Made by a program: the position numbers and the translations under genes. DNA of 64,000 nucleotides from the NCBI RefSeq assembly GCF_014207095.1, contig NZ_JACHBG010000018.1:1-64000 (forward strand), written 5' to 3'. Under the pieces are notes generated by a model. The model made no database searches and was not told where the DNA came from. It saw only the letters and a list, made by a program, of their open reading frames with translations. Of the stretch, positions 27,001 to 36,291 are shown in pieces; positions within the stretch are counted from its first letter, which is position 1; each line of letters opens with the position of its first letter. This DNA comes from Martinezella lusitana. GTDB lineage: Bacteria; Pseudomonadota; Alphaproteobacteria; Rhizobiales; Rhizobiaceae.

Positions 27001-27687
27001 ACGCAGCTCGTCGAACTCGGCCTTGAGACCCGCCGTCTCCGGCTGGCCGGTGAGCTGGTTGATGCTGTCGGCAAGCCGCGCCATGTCCTCGCGAACATCG
27101 GCTGCGAAATGTTTGTCGTTGCTGTTCTCGCGGATATCGCGAATTTCAGCGCGCAGGGCGTTTACTTCGCGGGTCACGCTGTCGGCGATGTCGCGCTTCA
27201 GGTCCTGGCGGAGATTGACGAGCGCCTGGGCGATGTCGACGGAGCTTTCGGCGGCCGGCCGCTGCTGCTGGCGTGGGCTATAGGCATCGAGCGGACGCCG
27301 GGCCGGCTGCGGCTCGGCCTGCGGGATTTCTTCGCGGCGCGCAAGCAGCCGCTCGCGGTTCGCCTCGAGCGCGCGCTGGCGCTGGCGGATTTCTGCAAGC
27401 GGATCTGGGCGGACCTCATGCTGCTCCTGGCGTTCGGAACGCAGCGGACGTTCATAGGGCCGGCTTGCGGGGTATTCGCGCTCGGGGCGCGGCGGCATGC
27501 GCTCCGGGGCCGCTGTCCGCTCGGGAACGGCGCCGTAGCCGGCTGCAACGCGCTGGCGCGTATCGCGCGAGGCTGCGGTGCCCATCAATCCCTCGATGCG
27601 CGCCTCCAGCCCCTCGATCGTGCGGCTCAGAGCATCCAGCGATGTCCAGTCGCCCGTGCTGGTAGGATTTGATCGCGATCCGCTCAT
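24019..27687 (-). CDS. podJ: PodJ-like polar organelle development protein (coiled coil, Sel1 repeats, peptidoglycan-binding domain)
   Basis: A 1222-residue bitopic protein. The cytoplasmic part (1 to about 795) is charged, with many long coiled-coil segments (for example MSRDAARRQ, LSHLMERSQK). A membrane helix lies at about 797-818 (PILLAIGAALLAIMAFPLV). The periplasmic part has an Ala/Pro-rich linker, about four Sel1/TPR-like repeats (about 949-1100) and a C-terminal peptidoglycan-binding domain (about 1146-1221). This order is that of PodJ, which organises the cell pole in Caulobacter and rhizobia. The ATG at 27687 is preferred over the open frame reaching 28074, which runs into AT-rich promoter sequence. 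Confidence 0.82.
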   Translation of the reverse strand: MSGSRSNPTSTGDWTSLDALSRTIEGLEARIEGLMGTAASRDTRQRVAAGYGAVPERTAAPERMPPRPEREYPASRPYERPLRSERQEQHEVRPDPLAEIRQRQRALEANRERLLARREEIPQAEPQPARRPLDAYSPRQQQRPAAESSVDIAQALVNLRQDLKRDIADSVTREVNALRAEIRDIRENSNDKHFAADVREDMARLADSINQLTGQPETAGLKAEFDELRSLMDGLAREESLHHVERQVKAIDTTGLQDELVSLAYRLDDIKQHLGGMNDSPAVHALENKLLTIATAMESLGSMMQPQDQAMQRLEGQLSGLADQIDVMSRDAARRQPADDLSGRLEALAMRIDELGSAKAVARLEERLDQLSHLMERSQKAAPQPELVTYLADISHKIDALEHGSVGNALADRLDYLARRIDEIDFHPPAPAANIDDGAVRRLEGRLSDIAARLEASTAAPPTDTQALRSLEEQIAHLSTLLTSEPRAAAGEHFPVDFDRRMSAIEDYMATNDEYIIEAARHAAETVVEAYSREGGMAGSAQHGDMAALTALAEDLRHLEDLSRASDERTHRTFEALHDTLLQIADRLDHMEHRRPAPTMPAAAFESDVFADEDAPAIKPPMAAQQKAGPIIRTVAPAETAAASETAVAQAIDANTKAEIKAAAKKSGSKAGLLASLGKRFFTPEKAEPIFLPDRPVIEQAPSIDPADMMPTEEANELLEPGSGAPDIKKILERVRASQNTARGGRQPTENERADYIAAARRAAQAAAIEVDQVQRTAPAGKKDAKKGGAFSRFRRPILLAIGAALLAIMAFPLVNTLTRGQKAPAPAEISTMVAPADSAVTNRVATNAAPVVNDQQPAANQAAAPVATSADTANVQPATASANPALAPTSDQPAATPSAEVPSATADNSGGSTAPGQQASADASTDNAVAAPAAAEIQVPDGIQPPSLVAAAKSSDPVALFEIGARYTDGRNVATDLKQAANWYQLSAAKGYAPAQYRLASMYEKGNGIDRDLLKAKGYYEQAANQGNASAMHNLAVLYASGTAGQQDYDSAANWFTRAANLGVSDSQFNLAILYARGNGVKQDLQESYKWFAIAAKSGDKDAAQKRDEVANAMKPADLEGARAKVDLWKAQQADPKANGTDVPDEWTTGKGVNTASIDMKKAIRNIQAILNKNGFDAGAPDGSMGDKTVAALKSFQKSVGLPSDGRVTDQVVKELLARNK

Positions 27688-28078
27688 ATCTTTTGCTCGC
27701 CTCGAACTATGACCACCCAGGTCACCGTGTTGACGGAAGAAAGACGCTGCGCCATTGCCGCAATGCCCGGATCCCGCCGTTCGGAAAGGGATAAATCTAT
27801 TGGCTTTCCTCAAACCGAGCCGCAAAGACACCGCGTCATTCAATGATAGATTGAAGAAGCGCGAAGCACTGCTGCTCAACTCGTACAATTTACGAAACGT
27901 GGTAAACAACTCGTTAAGTTTGGCGGAAATCTTTAACCTTTTATTTCGGTTCTGCTGTCGGATGCCTCGATATTCTTCCGATATTAGCTCGATAGAGACC
28001 ACGGGAACGCGGATCTTCGTTTGCGCCGATCCAAATTCCCATCTGTAGATCCCTAGAAAAAATCGGCGCGACAAAAAC
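27688..28078. other. Intergenic region upstream of podJ
   Basis: An AT-richer stretch of about 390 bases between podJ and the beta-oxidation operon. It should carry the podJ promoter. Two TTAA motifs (27914 and 27933) recall CtrA half-sites, but their spacing is not the usual one. Apart from this I see no gene, RNA or palindrome. Confidence 0.4.
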
Positions 28079-28110
28079 TTGACGTTTACGCAAACGTCAA
28101 TATTTTATAT
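28079..28110 (+). promoter_or_regulatory. Palindromic operator overlapping promoter of beta-oxidation operon
   Basis: TTGACGTTT (28079-28087) and AAACGTCAA (28092-28100) form a perfect inverted repeat around ACGC. Its left end supplies a -35-like TTGACG, and TATTTTAT begins directly after it at 28101 as a -10 candidate with a 16-base spacer. The operator therefore fills the promoter spacer. The sequence resembles operators of LiuR-type MerR regulators of acyl-CoA and branched-chain catabolism in proteobacteria. The protein that binds is inference. Confidence 0.72.
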
Positions 28111-28167
28111 GGGTAATCGCAGTGGCCGGAATCTGAGGTCCGGCGGCGAATTGGAGGAATTCGAGAG

Positions 28168-29964
28168 ATGCCAGTCTACAAGGCCCCGGTGAATGATACG
28201 CTCTTCGTCCTGAACGATGTGCTTGGGTTGGAGCGCTACAACAATCTTCCGGGTTATGCCGATGCGACGCCTGACATGATCGAGGCGATCGTCGGCGAGG
28301 CGGCAAAGCTGTCGGAAGAGGTGCTTTTCCCGCTGAATTACTCGGGTGATCAGGAAGGCTGCGTACGCCACGATGACGGCACGGTTTCGACGCCGAAGGG
28401 CTTCAAGGAGGCCTATCGCGCCTATCGCGAAGGTGGTTGGCTCGGCCTCGCCGTGCCGGAAGAATTCGGCGGGCAGGGACTTCCTTATGTGCTGCATTGC
28501 GCAGTCGGCGAATATACCTCCGCCGCCAACATGTCGCTGATGATGTATCCGGGTCTGACACAGGGCGCGATCGCAGCCATCCTCGTGCATGGCTCCGACG
28601 CGCAGAAGCAGACCTATTTGCCGAAGATGGTCGAGGGCACGTGGTCCGGCACGATGAACCTCACAGAACCGCATTGCGGCACCGATCTCGGCCTCCTGCG
28701 TACCAAGGCAGTTCCGCAAGCCGACGGCAGCTACAAGATTTCCGGCCAGAAGATCTTCATTTCCGCCGGCGAACACGACATGACGGACAATATCGTCCAT
28801 CTCGTCCTTGCCCGCATCGAAGGCGCTCCTGAGGGCACCAAGGGCATCTCGCTGTTCATCGTGCCGAAGTTCCTCGTCAGGCAAGACGGTTCGCTCGGCG
28901 CGCGCAACCCCGTTTCCTGCGGCGCGATCGAGCACAAGATGGGCATTCACGGTAACGCCACCTGCGTCATGAATTATGACGAGGCGACGGGCTTTCTGAT
29001 CGGTGCCGAGAACAAGGGCCTCAACGCCATGTTCGTCATGATGAACGAGGCGCGTCTGGCCGTCGGCTTGCAGGGTGTGTCGATCGCCGAAGTCGCCTAT
29101 CAGAATGCCGCCAATTATGCCCGCGAGCGCATTCAGGGCCGCTCGCTTTCCGGCCCGAAGGCGCCGGACAAGAAGGCGGACCCGATCATCGTTCACCCCG
29201 ACATCCGCCGCACACTGATGACCATCCGCGCCTTCAACGAGGCCGGCCGCGCCTTCCTGCTGTGGACGGCGCTGAAATCCGATATCGCCCATCGCTCCCC
29301 GGACGAGAAGGACCGTCAGGCAGCCGACGATGTCCTTGGCCTCGCGACCCCGATCCTCAAGGGCGTCATGACCGACAAGGGCTTTGAGCACGCCGTCATG
29401 GCGCAGCAGGTCTTCGGCGGCCATGGCTATATCGAAGAACACGGCATGAGCCAGTATGTCCGCGATGCCCGCATCGCCATGATCTATGAAGGCGCCAACG
29501 GTATCCAGGCGCTCGATCTCGTCGGCCGCAAGCTGGCGCTGAATGGCGGCCGCGCCGTCATGGCCCTGTTCAAGGAAATCGGCGATTTCTGCGAGGAGAA
29601 CCGCAACGACGAGCAGATGGGCTTCTTCACCAAACACCTGAAGAAGGGCTTGAACGATGTGCAGGCCTCAACCATGTGGTTCATGCAGAACGCCATGGCC
29701 AAGCCCGACAATGCCGGTGCCGGCTCGACCGATTACATGCACCTCTTCGGCCTCGTCGTCCTCGGCTATATGTGGGCGAAGATGGCGAAGGCGGCACAGG
29801 ATGGCCTTGCACGCGGCGATGCTGCGCGCGAGGATTATCTGAAGAACAAGCTTGTCACGGCGCGGTTCTATATGGAGCGCATCATGCCGGAAACGGCATT
29901 GCGCAAGGCTCGCATAGAAACCGGCGCCGACACCATGATGGAACTGGCGGCGGAAGCCTTTTGA
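28168..29964 (+). CDS. Acyl-CoA dehydrogenase (long, C-terminal-extended type)
   Basis: A 598-residue flavoprotein oxidising acyl-CoA to 2-enoyl-CoA. Core motifs include [36 protein letters not shown] and [14 protein letters not shown]. The likely catalytic base is Glu441 in [10 protein letters not shown]. Its length and the C-terminal domain place it with the roughly 600-residue group that includes broad-chain and DMSP-pathway enzymes. Co-transcription with thiolase and FadB-type genes points to fatty-acid beta-oxidation. It starts at ATG after GGAGG and is under the palindromic operator at 28079. Confidence 0.93.
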   Translation: MPVYKAPVNDTLFVLNDVLGLERYNNLPGYADATPDMIEAIVGEAAKLSEEVLFPLNYSGDQEGCVRHDDGTVSTPKGFKEAYRAYREGGWLGLAVPEEFGGQGLPYVLHCAVGEYTSAANMSLMMYPGLTQGAIAAILVHGSDAQKQTYLPKMVEGTWSGTMNLTEPHCGTDLGLLRTKAVPQADGSYKISGQKIFISAGEHDMTDNIVHLVLARIEGAPEGTKGISLFIVPKFLVRQDGSLGARNPVSCGAIEHKMGIHGNATCVMNYDEATGFLIGAENKGLNAMFVMMNEARLAVGLQGVSIAEVAYQNAANYARERIQGRSLSGPKAPDKKADPIIVHPDIRRTLMTIRAFNEAGRAFLLWTALKSDIAHRSPDEKDRQAADDVLGLATPILKGVMTDKGFEHAVMAQQVFGGHGYIEEHGMSQYVRDARIAMIYEGANGIQALDLVGRKLALNGGRAVMALFKEIGDFCEENRNDEQMGFFTKHLKKGLNDVQASTMWFMQNAMAKPDNAGAGSTDYMHLFGLVVLGYMWAKMAKAAQDGLARGDAAREDYLKNKLVTARFYMERIMPETALRKARIETGADTMMELAAEAF

Positions 29965-29999
29965 TCAAAGCGGCGCTTGCCGCTGCAGGGAGATGAGAC

Positions 30000-31208
30000 A
30001 TGACCGAGGTTTTCATTTACGACCACGTGCGCACGCCGCGCGGACGGGGCAAGAAGGATGGATCGCTGCACGAAGTGCCGTCCGTTCGCCTTGCCGCCAA
30101 GACGCTGGAGGCGATCCGCGACCGCAACGGCCTCGACACCGCAACGGTTGACGATATCATCATGGGCTGCGTCGATCCGGTCATGGAAGCCGGCGCCGTC
30201 ATCCCGAGGGGTGCCGCCTTCGAAGCCGGCTATTCCACCAAGGCCCCCGGCATGCAGATCTCGCGCTTCTGCGCCTCGGGCCTCGATGCCGTGAATTTCG
30301 GTGCCGCCAAGATCGCGCAGGGTGCTGACGACATCGTCATCGCCGGCGGTGTCGAAAGCATGTCGCGCGTCGGCTTGGGCATGTCCGGCGGCGCCTGGTT
30401 CATGGATCCCTCCGTCAACTTCCCGGCCTATTTCATGCCGCAGGGCGTATCGGCCGATCTCATCGCCACCAAATACGGCTTCTCGCGCGATGACGTCGAT
30501 GCCTATGCCGTCGAGAGCCAGAAGCGCGCCGCCAATGCCTGGGAAAAGGGCTATTTCAAGAATTCCGTCATCCCGGTGAAGGATATCAACGGCCTGACCA
30601 TTCTCGATCGCGACGAACACATGCGTCCAGGCACCGATATGCAGGCGCTCGCCTCGCTCAATCCGTCCTTCCAGCTGCCGGGCGAAATGGGCGGCTTCGA
30701 AGCGGTCGGCATTCAGGCGCATCCGGAAGTCGAACGCATCAATTACGTCCATCATGCCGGCAATTCCTCCGGCATCGTCGATGGCGCCGCCGCCGTGCTG
30801 CTCGGCTCCAAGGCGGGCGGTGAGAGTATGGGGTTGAAGCCGCGCGGCCGCATCAAGGCTTTCGCTAATATCGGCTCCGACCCGGCGCTGATGCTGACCG
30901 GCCCGGTTGACGTCACCGAAAAGCTCCTGAAGCGCAGCGGTTTGACGCTTGCCGACATCGATCTGTTCGAGCTCAACGAAGCCTTCGCCGCTGTCGTGCT
31001 GCGCTACATGCAGGCCTTCGATATCGAGCATGACAAGATCAACGTCAACGGTGGCGCCATCGCCATGGGCCATCCGCTCGGTGCGACCGGCGCGATGATC
31101 CTCGGCACCGTGCTGGACGAGCTGGAGCGCCGCGACCTCAATACCGCGCTGGTCACGCTCTGCATCGGCGCCGGCATGGGTACGGCCACGATCATCGAAC
31201 GCGTCTGA
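30000..31208 (+). CDS. fadA: Acetyl-CoA C-acyltransferase (thiolase)
   Basis: A 402-residue thiolase cleaving 3-ketoacyl-CoA to acetyl-CoA and a shortened acyl-CoA. The nucleophile is Cys91 (SRFCASGLD), the catalytic His lies in [11 protein letters not shown], and the second Cys is Cys388 (LCIGAGMG). It is gene two of the operon, 35 bases after the dehydrogenase and 12 before the bifunctional enzyme. That context supports the FadA role over biosynthetic acetoacetyl-CoA thiolase. Confidence 0.94.
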   Translation: MTEVFIYDHVRTPRGRGKKDGSLHEVPSVRLAAKTLEAIRDRNGLDTATVDDIIMGCVDPVMEAGAVIPRGAAFEAGYSTKAPGMQISRFCASGLDAVNFGAAKIAQGADDIVIAGGVESMSRVGLGMSGGAWFMDPSVNFPAYFMPQGVSADLIATKYGFSRDDVDAYAVESQKRAANAWEKGYFKNSVIPVKDINGLTILDRDEHMRPGTDMQALASLNPSFQLPGEMGGFEAVGIQAHPEVERINYVHHAGNSSGIVDGAAAVLLGSKAGGESMGLKPRGRIKAFANIGSDPALMLTGPVDVTEKLLKRSGLTLADIDLFELNEAFAAVVLRYMQAFDIEHDKINVNGGAIAMGHPLGATGAMILGTVLDELERRDLNTALVTLCIGAGMGTATIIERV

Positions 31209-31220
31209 GGAGGGAAAGCA

Positions 31221-33431
31221 ATGGCTTACACAAATTTCACCGTTGAGACCGACGCAGACGGCATCGCACTCGTCACCTGGGATATGCCCGGCAAGTCCAT
31301 GAACGTCTTCACCGCCGAGGTGATGGATGAGCTGAACGCCATCCTCGACGCCACCGTTGCCGATGCAGCCGTCAAGGGCGTGGTCTTCACCTCGGGCAAG
31401 TCCTCCTTCTCCGGCGGCGCTGATCTGTCGATGATCAAGTCGATGTTCTCGCTCTATCAGGATGAGAAGGCGAAAGACCCGGCTGCTACCGCGCAGAAGC
31501 TCTTCAATCTCGTCGGGCGCATGACGGGCCTCTTCCGCAAGCTCGAAACCTGCGGCAAGCCGTGGGTCTCTGCCATCAACGGCACCTGCATGGGCGGCGC
31601 TTTCGAGCTGTCGCTGGCCTGCCATGGCCGCGTTGCGTCGAACGCCAAGAGCGTCAAGATCGCGCTGCCAGAGGTCAAGGTCGGTCTCTTCCCGGGTGCC
31701 GGTGGCACGCAGCGCGTCTCGCGCCTGGCGGACGCTCAGTCGGCCTTGCAGATGATGACGACGGGCCAGTCGCTGACGGCGGCACGCGCCAAGGCGATGA
31801 ACCTCGTGCATCAGGTGGTCGAGCCGGATCAGTTGATCCCGGCCGCCAAACAGATGATCAAGGACGGTCTGAAGCCGGTAGCACCTTGGGATGAAAAGGG
31901 TTTCAAGGCGCCGGGCGGCGGTATCTGGACGCCTGCCGCAGCCCAGCTCTGGCCGGCAGCCCCCGCCATCCTGCGCCGCGAAACATCGGGCAATTATCCG
32001 GCAGCACTCGCCATCCTAAAATGCGTCTATGAAGGCCTGCAGGTTCCGTTCGATACCGGCCTGAAGATCGAGCAGCGCTATTTCACCCATGTGCTGCAGA
32101 CCACCGAAGCCTATTCGATGATCCGCTCGCTGTTCATCTCCATGCAGGAACTTGGCAAGGGCGCTCGCCGTCCGGCAGGCCAGCCGAAGACCGAGTTGAA
32201 GAACGTCGGTGTCGTCGGCGCCGGTTTCATGGGCGCGTCTATCGCTTATGTTACGGCAGCCGCCGGCATTCCGGTCACGCTGATCGATCGCGATATCGAA
32301 GCTGCCACCAAGGGCAAGGGTGTTGGCGAAGGCCTGGTCAAGGATTCGATTAGTAAGGGAAGAATGACGCAAGACGAGGGTGCCGCGTTGCTTTCGCGCA
32401 TCACGCCTTCGGCTGATTATTCCGATCTGAAGGATGCCGATCTCGTCATCGAGGCGGTATTCGAGGATCGCGAGGTCAAGAAAGCCGTCATCGAGGCCGT
32501 CGAAGCCGTGTTGCCGCCAACTGCCGTCTTCGCTTCCAACACCTCGACGCTGCCGATCACCGGTCTTGCGAAGAATTCCAAACGTCCAGCGGACTTCATC
32601 GGCGTCCACTTCTTCTCGCCGGTCGAGAAGATGATGCTGACCGAAGTCATCCTCGGCAAGGAAACGGGTGACCGTGCCATTGCCGTCGCGCTGGATTACG
32701 TCGCCGCCATCAAGAAGACGCCGATCGTCGTCAACGACACCCGCGGCTTCTTCGTCAATCGCTGCGTCTTCCGCTATATCCACGAAGCCTATGACATGCT
32801 GATCGAGGGCGTGCCCGCAGCCATGATCGAGAATGCCGCCAAGATGGCCGGCATGCCGGTGGGGCCGCTGGCGCTCAACGACGAAGTCGCCATCGATCTC
32901 TCCTACAAGATCCTGAAGGCGACGGTCGCGGATCTCGGCGAGAAGGCCGTCGATCCGCGTCACATGCAGCTGGTCACCGGTCTGGTGGAGCGCGAAGGGC
33001 GCCTGGGCCGGAAGAACGCCAAGGGCTTCTATGAGTATCCGCCGAAGCCGGCCAAGAAGTCGCTCTGGCCGGGCCTTAGGGAACTCTATCCGCAGAAGAA
33101 GGCCGATGAGGTCGATGTCGGCGTGTTGAAGCAGCGCTTCCTCGTCACCATCGCGCTCGAGGCGGCGCGCACCATCGAAGAGGGTATCGTCACCGATCCG
33201 CGCGAGGCCGATGTCGGCTCGATCCTCGGCTTCGGCTTCGCCCCCTATACCGGCGGCGCGCTGTCCTACATCGACGGCATGGGCGTGAAGACCTTCGTGG
33301 ACCTCTGCGAAAAGCTGGCCGCCGCTTACGGCCCGCACTTCCAGCCGACAGCGCTGCTGAAGGACATGGCCGCGAAGGGCGAGACCTTCTACGGGCGTTT
33401 CGATCCCTATCGCGTCGAGAAGGCGGCCTGA
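31221..33431 (+). CDS. fadB: 3-hydroxyacyl-CoA dehydrogenase/enoyl-CoA hydratase bifunctional enzyme
   Basis: A 736-residue fusion catalysing the hydration and oxidation steps of beta-oxidation. The N-terminal crotonase domain shows [13 protein letters not shown] and [19 protein letters not shown]. The NAD-binding domain begins at [16 protein letters not shown], followed by [17 protein letters not shown] and the C-terminal dehydrogenase domains. An AGGAGGG site precedes the ATG. With the preceding two genes it gives a complete cycle except acyl-CoA ligation. It could also be called FadJ, since the two are not separable here. Confidence 0.95.
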   Translation: MAYTNFTVETDADGIALVTWDMPGKSMNVFTAEVMDELNAILDATVADAAVKGVVFTSGKSSFSGGADLSMIKSMFSLYQDEKAKDPAATAQKLFNLVGRMTGLFRKLETCGKPWVSAINGTCMGGAFELSLACHGRVASNAKSVKIALPEVKVGLFPGAGGTQRVSRLADAQSALQMMTTGQSLTAARAKAMNLVHQVVEPDQLIPAAKQMIKDGLKPVAPWDEKGFKAPGGGIWTPAAAQLWPAAPAILRRETSGNYPAALAILKCVYEGLQVPFDTGLKIEQRYFTHVLQTTEAYSMIRSLFISMQELGKGARRPAGQPKTELKNVGVVGAGFMGASIAYVTAAAGIPVTLIDRDIEAATKGKGVGEGLVKDSISKGRMTQDEGAALLSRITPSADYSDLKDADLVIEAVFEDREVKKAVIEAVEAVLPPTAVFASNTSTLPITGLAKNSKRPADFIGVHFFSPVEKMMLTEVILGKETGDRAIAVALDYVAAIKKTPIVVNDTRGFFVNRCVFRYIHEAYDMLIEGVPAAMIENAAKMAGMPVGPLALNDEVAIDLSYKILKATVADLGEKAVDPRHMQLVTGLVEREGRLGRKNAKGFYEYPPKPAKKSLWPGLRELYPQKKADEVDVGVLKQRFLVTIALEAARTIEEGIVTDPREADVGSILGFGFAPYTGGALSYIDGMGVKTFVDLCEKLAAAYGPHFQPTALLKDMAAKGETFYGRFDPYRVEKAA

Positions 33432-33460
33432 GGCGAGGTTGATCTTTGATGGCAAATGAT

Positions 33461-33486
33461 AGGCCGCTCCTTTGGGGCGGCCTTTT
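33461..33486 (+). terminator. Terminator of beta-oxidation operon
   Basis: GGCCGCTCC (33462-33470) pairs with GGGGCGGCC across a 3-base loop, with one G-U pair, and TTTT follows. It lies 30 bases after the fadB-type gene. Confidence 0.85.
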
Positions 33487-33559
33487 CTTCGATCCTCGGC
33501 TTTGCCGGTCTTGTGGCCGATGGTAGGGGTCTCGTCGAGGTTAATTTGTAAGTATTATC

Positions 33560-34771
33560 TTACGCTACGCTCAGCTGCTTGTCCTTGCCGGCCCTTAGGG
33601 CAACGACACCCCAGCCGACGAGCAGAATGATGGCCGCAGCATAAATATCGGCCGCTTCGGCATATCCAAGCGCCTTCGACAGGAAACCTGCGACGATGGC
33701 GGGCACGCTGAAGGCGAGATAGCTCTCGATGTAGAAAGCAGAGAGAAGGCCGGCGCGTTCGTCGGGCTTGGCCAATGGCATGATGCTGCGTACCGTGCCT
33801 AGGAAGGTTGCCCCGAAGCCTGAACCAGCGATCACAGTTCCCACGGCAAGGATCGATACCTCGGCTGTATGCACGCCGGCAATCACGGCCAAGACGCCGA
33901 GCGTCATGCTCGATACGCCGAACCACATGGCTGTGGTGGCAGATCTTTTGCGCAATAGAAAAACGGCGCTCGCCCCGCTGATCGTCAAGGCGGCGACCAC
34001 GCAGCCGCCGATCAAGGGTGCAGTGCTGCCGGTCGTCGCGCTGACCAGTGAGGGGACCAGCGACAGATAGAAGCCGCCGAGCGCCCAGACGGCGATATTG
34101 ATAGGCGTCAGCGCCAGCAGTGTGCGTCGCACTTGCGGCGGTACCGCCACTTCCGGCTTCAGCGATGCGAGCAGCCCGGCCCGGCGCTTCGTTGTCTCCG
34201 GCATGAGCCAGAGAAGCGCCGCCTGAAGGAGGAGGAGGGCGAGCGTCACGGCATAGACGAGCAGCATCGGCGCGGGTGCGAACTGAACGAGCAGGCTCGT
34301 GCCGAGCGCGCCGACCGCCATGCCGGCAAGCGGCGCGAGACTATTGGTAATCGAGCCCCTGATCGGATCGAGATCGACAAGGGCAGCCCCAATGGAACTG
34401 GCCGCAGCGCCTGTTGCCAGCCCCTGCACGATGCGGGCCGCAATCAGCCAATTCGGTCCTGTGGCCATTAAAAATAACGCCATTGCCACCATATTGAGGA
34501 GGATCGATGCGAAGATGACAGGGCGCCGGCCGAGATGATCGGAAATCGAACCGACGATCAGCAACGCGACGAGGAGGGCGAAGGCATAGACGGCGAAGAT
34601 GACTGTGATCAGCACCGGCGAGAAGGCGAAGGTCTGCTGGTAGAGACGGTAGAGCGGCGTCGGTGCGGATGAGGCGGCAAAGAACAGCGCGCTGGTCGCG
34701 GCATAATAGAAGGGCGCAAGACGTCTGGCCGGTGAAATCGGCGCGCTAGCAGTGGAAACGGGCTCAGTCAT
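33560..34771 (-). CDS. Major facilitator superfamily transporter
   Basis: A 403-residue membrane protein with about 12 hydrophobic segments. MFS motif A appears as GSISDHLGRRPVIF, and RIVQGLATGAA matches the fourth-helix drug-efflux motif. It resembles drug/metabolite exporters of the DHA1 type. It is divergent from a TetR regulator with repeated operator half-sites between them, the classical layout of a repressor-controlled efflux pump. Confidence 0.92.
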   Translation of the reverse strand: MTEPVSTASAPISPARRLAPFYYAATSALFFAASSAPTPLYRLYQQTFAFSPVLITVIFAVYAFALLVALLIVGSISDHLGRRPVIFASILLNMVAMALFLMATGPNWLIAARIVQGLATGAAASSIGAALVDLDPIRGSITNSLAPLAGMAVGALGTSLLVQFAPAPMLLVYAVTLALLLLQAALLWLMPETTKRRAGLLASLKPEVAVPPQVRRTLLALTPINIAVWALGGFYLSLVPSLVSATTGSTAPLIGGCVVAALTISGASAVFLLRKRSATTAMWFGVSSMTLGVLAVIAGVHTAEVSILAVGTVIAGSGFGATFLGTVRSIMPLAKPDERAGLLSAFYIESYLAFSVPAIVAGFLSKALGYAEAADIYAAAIILLVGWGVVALRAGKDKQLSVA

Positions 34772-34800
34772 CGACTATATCCTGACTTAAAGCTAAAAGA

Positions 34801-34855
34801 TTGCGTTAGGCGGATATAGGGTGCCTGACGCACAAAAGCAAATAATTTGCGTTAG
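34801..34855. promoter_or_regulatory. Repeated operator half-sites between TetR and MFS genes
   Basis: TGCGTTAGGC (34802-34811) is mirrored by GCCTGACGCA (34823-34832) with one mismatch, and TTGCGTTAG recurs at 34847-34855 in direct orientation. Three copies of the same half-site within 55 bases, in the gap of a divergent TetR/MFS pair, indicate repressor binding. Confidence 0.7.
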
Positions 34856-34909
34856 TTGGTGTCGAATTGTGCACCACTGCCCGCAAAAGCGAAAGATTGG
34901 CAAAGGCTT

Positions 34910-35470
34910 ATGAGCCACAGAGAGAATCCTCGTCCGGGTGGGCGCAGCGCCAGAGTACAGGCGGCGGTTCATCAATCCGTCCGCGACATACTTGCAACGA
35001 TGGATCGCACCGATGTGACAATCCCTTTGATCGCACAGCGCGCCAATGTCACGCCGTCAACCATCTACCGTCGCTGGGGCGATCTGCAGGAGCTTCTGGC
35101 CGATGTGGCCGCTGCGCGCTTGCGGCCGGAGAGCGAGCCCCCGAGGATCGGCAGTGCCCGCGAAGATCTGGAATCATGGATCGAGCAATATGCCGATGAG
35201 ATGGCATCAGGTGTCGGACGGCAGATGTTGCGCGACGTTCTTTCCTCGACCGACGGCACCAGTGTCGAAAAGTGCCGCTGTTACATGCAGCAACAACTTG
35301 CCGTTCTCATTGCGCGGGCGGAGAAATCAGGCGAGCGCTTTCCTGATCTGGAAGAGCTGATGGATCATGTCATCTCGCCGATCATATACCGCATCCTTTT
35401 CGATTGCCCCATCGGCGAGGATTATGTTCGCGAACTGATCGCGAAGGTGATGCAGAAATTCAAAGGGTAG
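34910..35470 (+). CDS. TetR/AcrR family transcriptional regulator
   Basis: A 186-residue repressor. The helix-turn-helix is VTIPLIAQRANVTPSTIYRRWGDLQELLADVA, matching TetR regulators. The remainder is the helical ligand-binding domain, including a C-terminal TetR_C-like part. The ATG at 34910 follows AAAGG. An in-frame extension to 34856 would run into the operator and is not used. It likely represses itself and the divergent MFS gene. Confidence 0.92.
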   Translation: MSHRENPRPGGRSARVQAAVHQSVRDILATMDRTDVTIPLIAQRANVTPSTIYRRWGDLQELLADVAAARLRPESEPPRIGSAREDLESWIEQYADEMASGVGRQMLRDVLSSTDGTSVEKCRCYMQQQLAVLIARAEKSGERFPDLEELMDHVISPIIYRILFDCPIGEDYVRELIAKVMQKFKG

Positions 35471-35721
35471 ATCGCCGCAACCGACTCCGATGCGCCAACC
35501 GAATTCCACGAAGTCCGTCCCTGGCGTCGTTGGCTAGGTTGCTCGCAACTGACGAACAAGTAGATCGGCGCCGGCACAGATAAGTTGTTCTATCTGGGGA
35601 ATTATCTTGGGATATGCACGCTGGAGCGGGGCGATGCACCAATTTGCTGTTGAAAAATATGACAAAAGATGATGCTAATCATCATTAGTGAATTCAACGG
35701 CAACGCGAAGGGGACTGCTCA

Positions 35722-36147
35722 ATGCTTAATGAATTCAAGGCATTTATCGCCCGAGGCAATGTCATGGATCTCGCAGTCGGCGTGATCATCGGCGGTGCTT
35801 TCGGCGGTATCGTGAAATCGCTGGTTGACGACATCATCATGCCGATTGTCGGCGCCATTTTTGGCGGCTTCGATTTCTCGAACTATTTCGTCGGTCTTTC
35901 CTCGGCCGTCAATGCGCCGACGCTGGCTGCCGCCCGCGCCCAGGGTGCGGTTTTCGCCTACGGTAACTTCATCACCGTCCTCATCAACTTCCTGATCCTT
36001 GCCTGGATTATCTTCCTGATGGTCAAGGGCGTGAACAAGCTGCAAAGCCAGGTTGCGCGCAAGGAAGAGAAGGCTGCTGAAGCAGCGCCTCCGCCGGCTG
36101 ACGTTCAGCTGTTGACGGAAATCCGCGATCTTCTCGCGAAGCGTTGA
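35722..36147 (+). CDS. mscL: Large-conductance mechanosensitive channel MscL
   Basis: A 141-residue channel that opens under membrane tension to release solutes during osmotic downshock. Diagnostic parts are the N-terminal [25 protein letters not shown], the second membrane helix [21 protein letters not shown] and the charged C-terminal helix ending TEIRDLLAK. Length is normal. Upstream, ATGATG and CATCAT (35669-35685) form a short inverted repeat of unknown meaning. A terminator follows. Confidence 0.97.
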   Translation: MLNEFKAFIARGNVMDLAVGVIIGGAFGGIVKSLVDDIIMPIVGAIFGGFDFSNYFVGLSSAVNAPTLAAARAQGAVFAYGNFITVLINFLILAWIIFLMVKGVNKLQSQVARKEEKAAEAAPPPADVQLLTEIRDLLAKR

Positions 36148-36169
36148 TCTCTCCTTAGGGGGTGTTTTT

Positions 36170-36203
36170 AAAAGCCTCGGTCCCGCAAGGGCCGGGGCTT
36201 TAT
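36170..36203 (+). terminator. Terminator after mscL
   Basis: AAAGCCTCGG (36171-36180) pairs with CCGGGGCTTT with one G-U pair, and the inner part CCC-GCAA-GGG extends the stem. It lies 23 bases after the mscL stop codon. Confidence 0.8.
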
Positions 36204-36291
36204 TCATCACGGAAATCGATCGGTCGCTAAGGCAAAGTCATGGGATTTGTCCGCCGCTCTGCTTTATGAAGGCAGAAACCGGAGATTCTGC

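Noticed and set aside
25369-27672. 767-codon open frame on the + strand opposite podJ
   Set aside because: This is a shadow of podJ, whose domains are clear on the minus strand.
27914-27936. Two TTAA motifs upstream of podJ as a CtrA site
   Set aside because: The spacing does not fit the TTAA-N7-TTAA pattern, so I do not claim a site.
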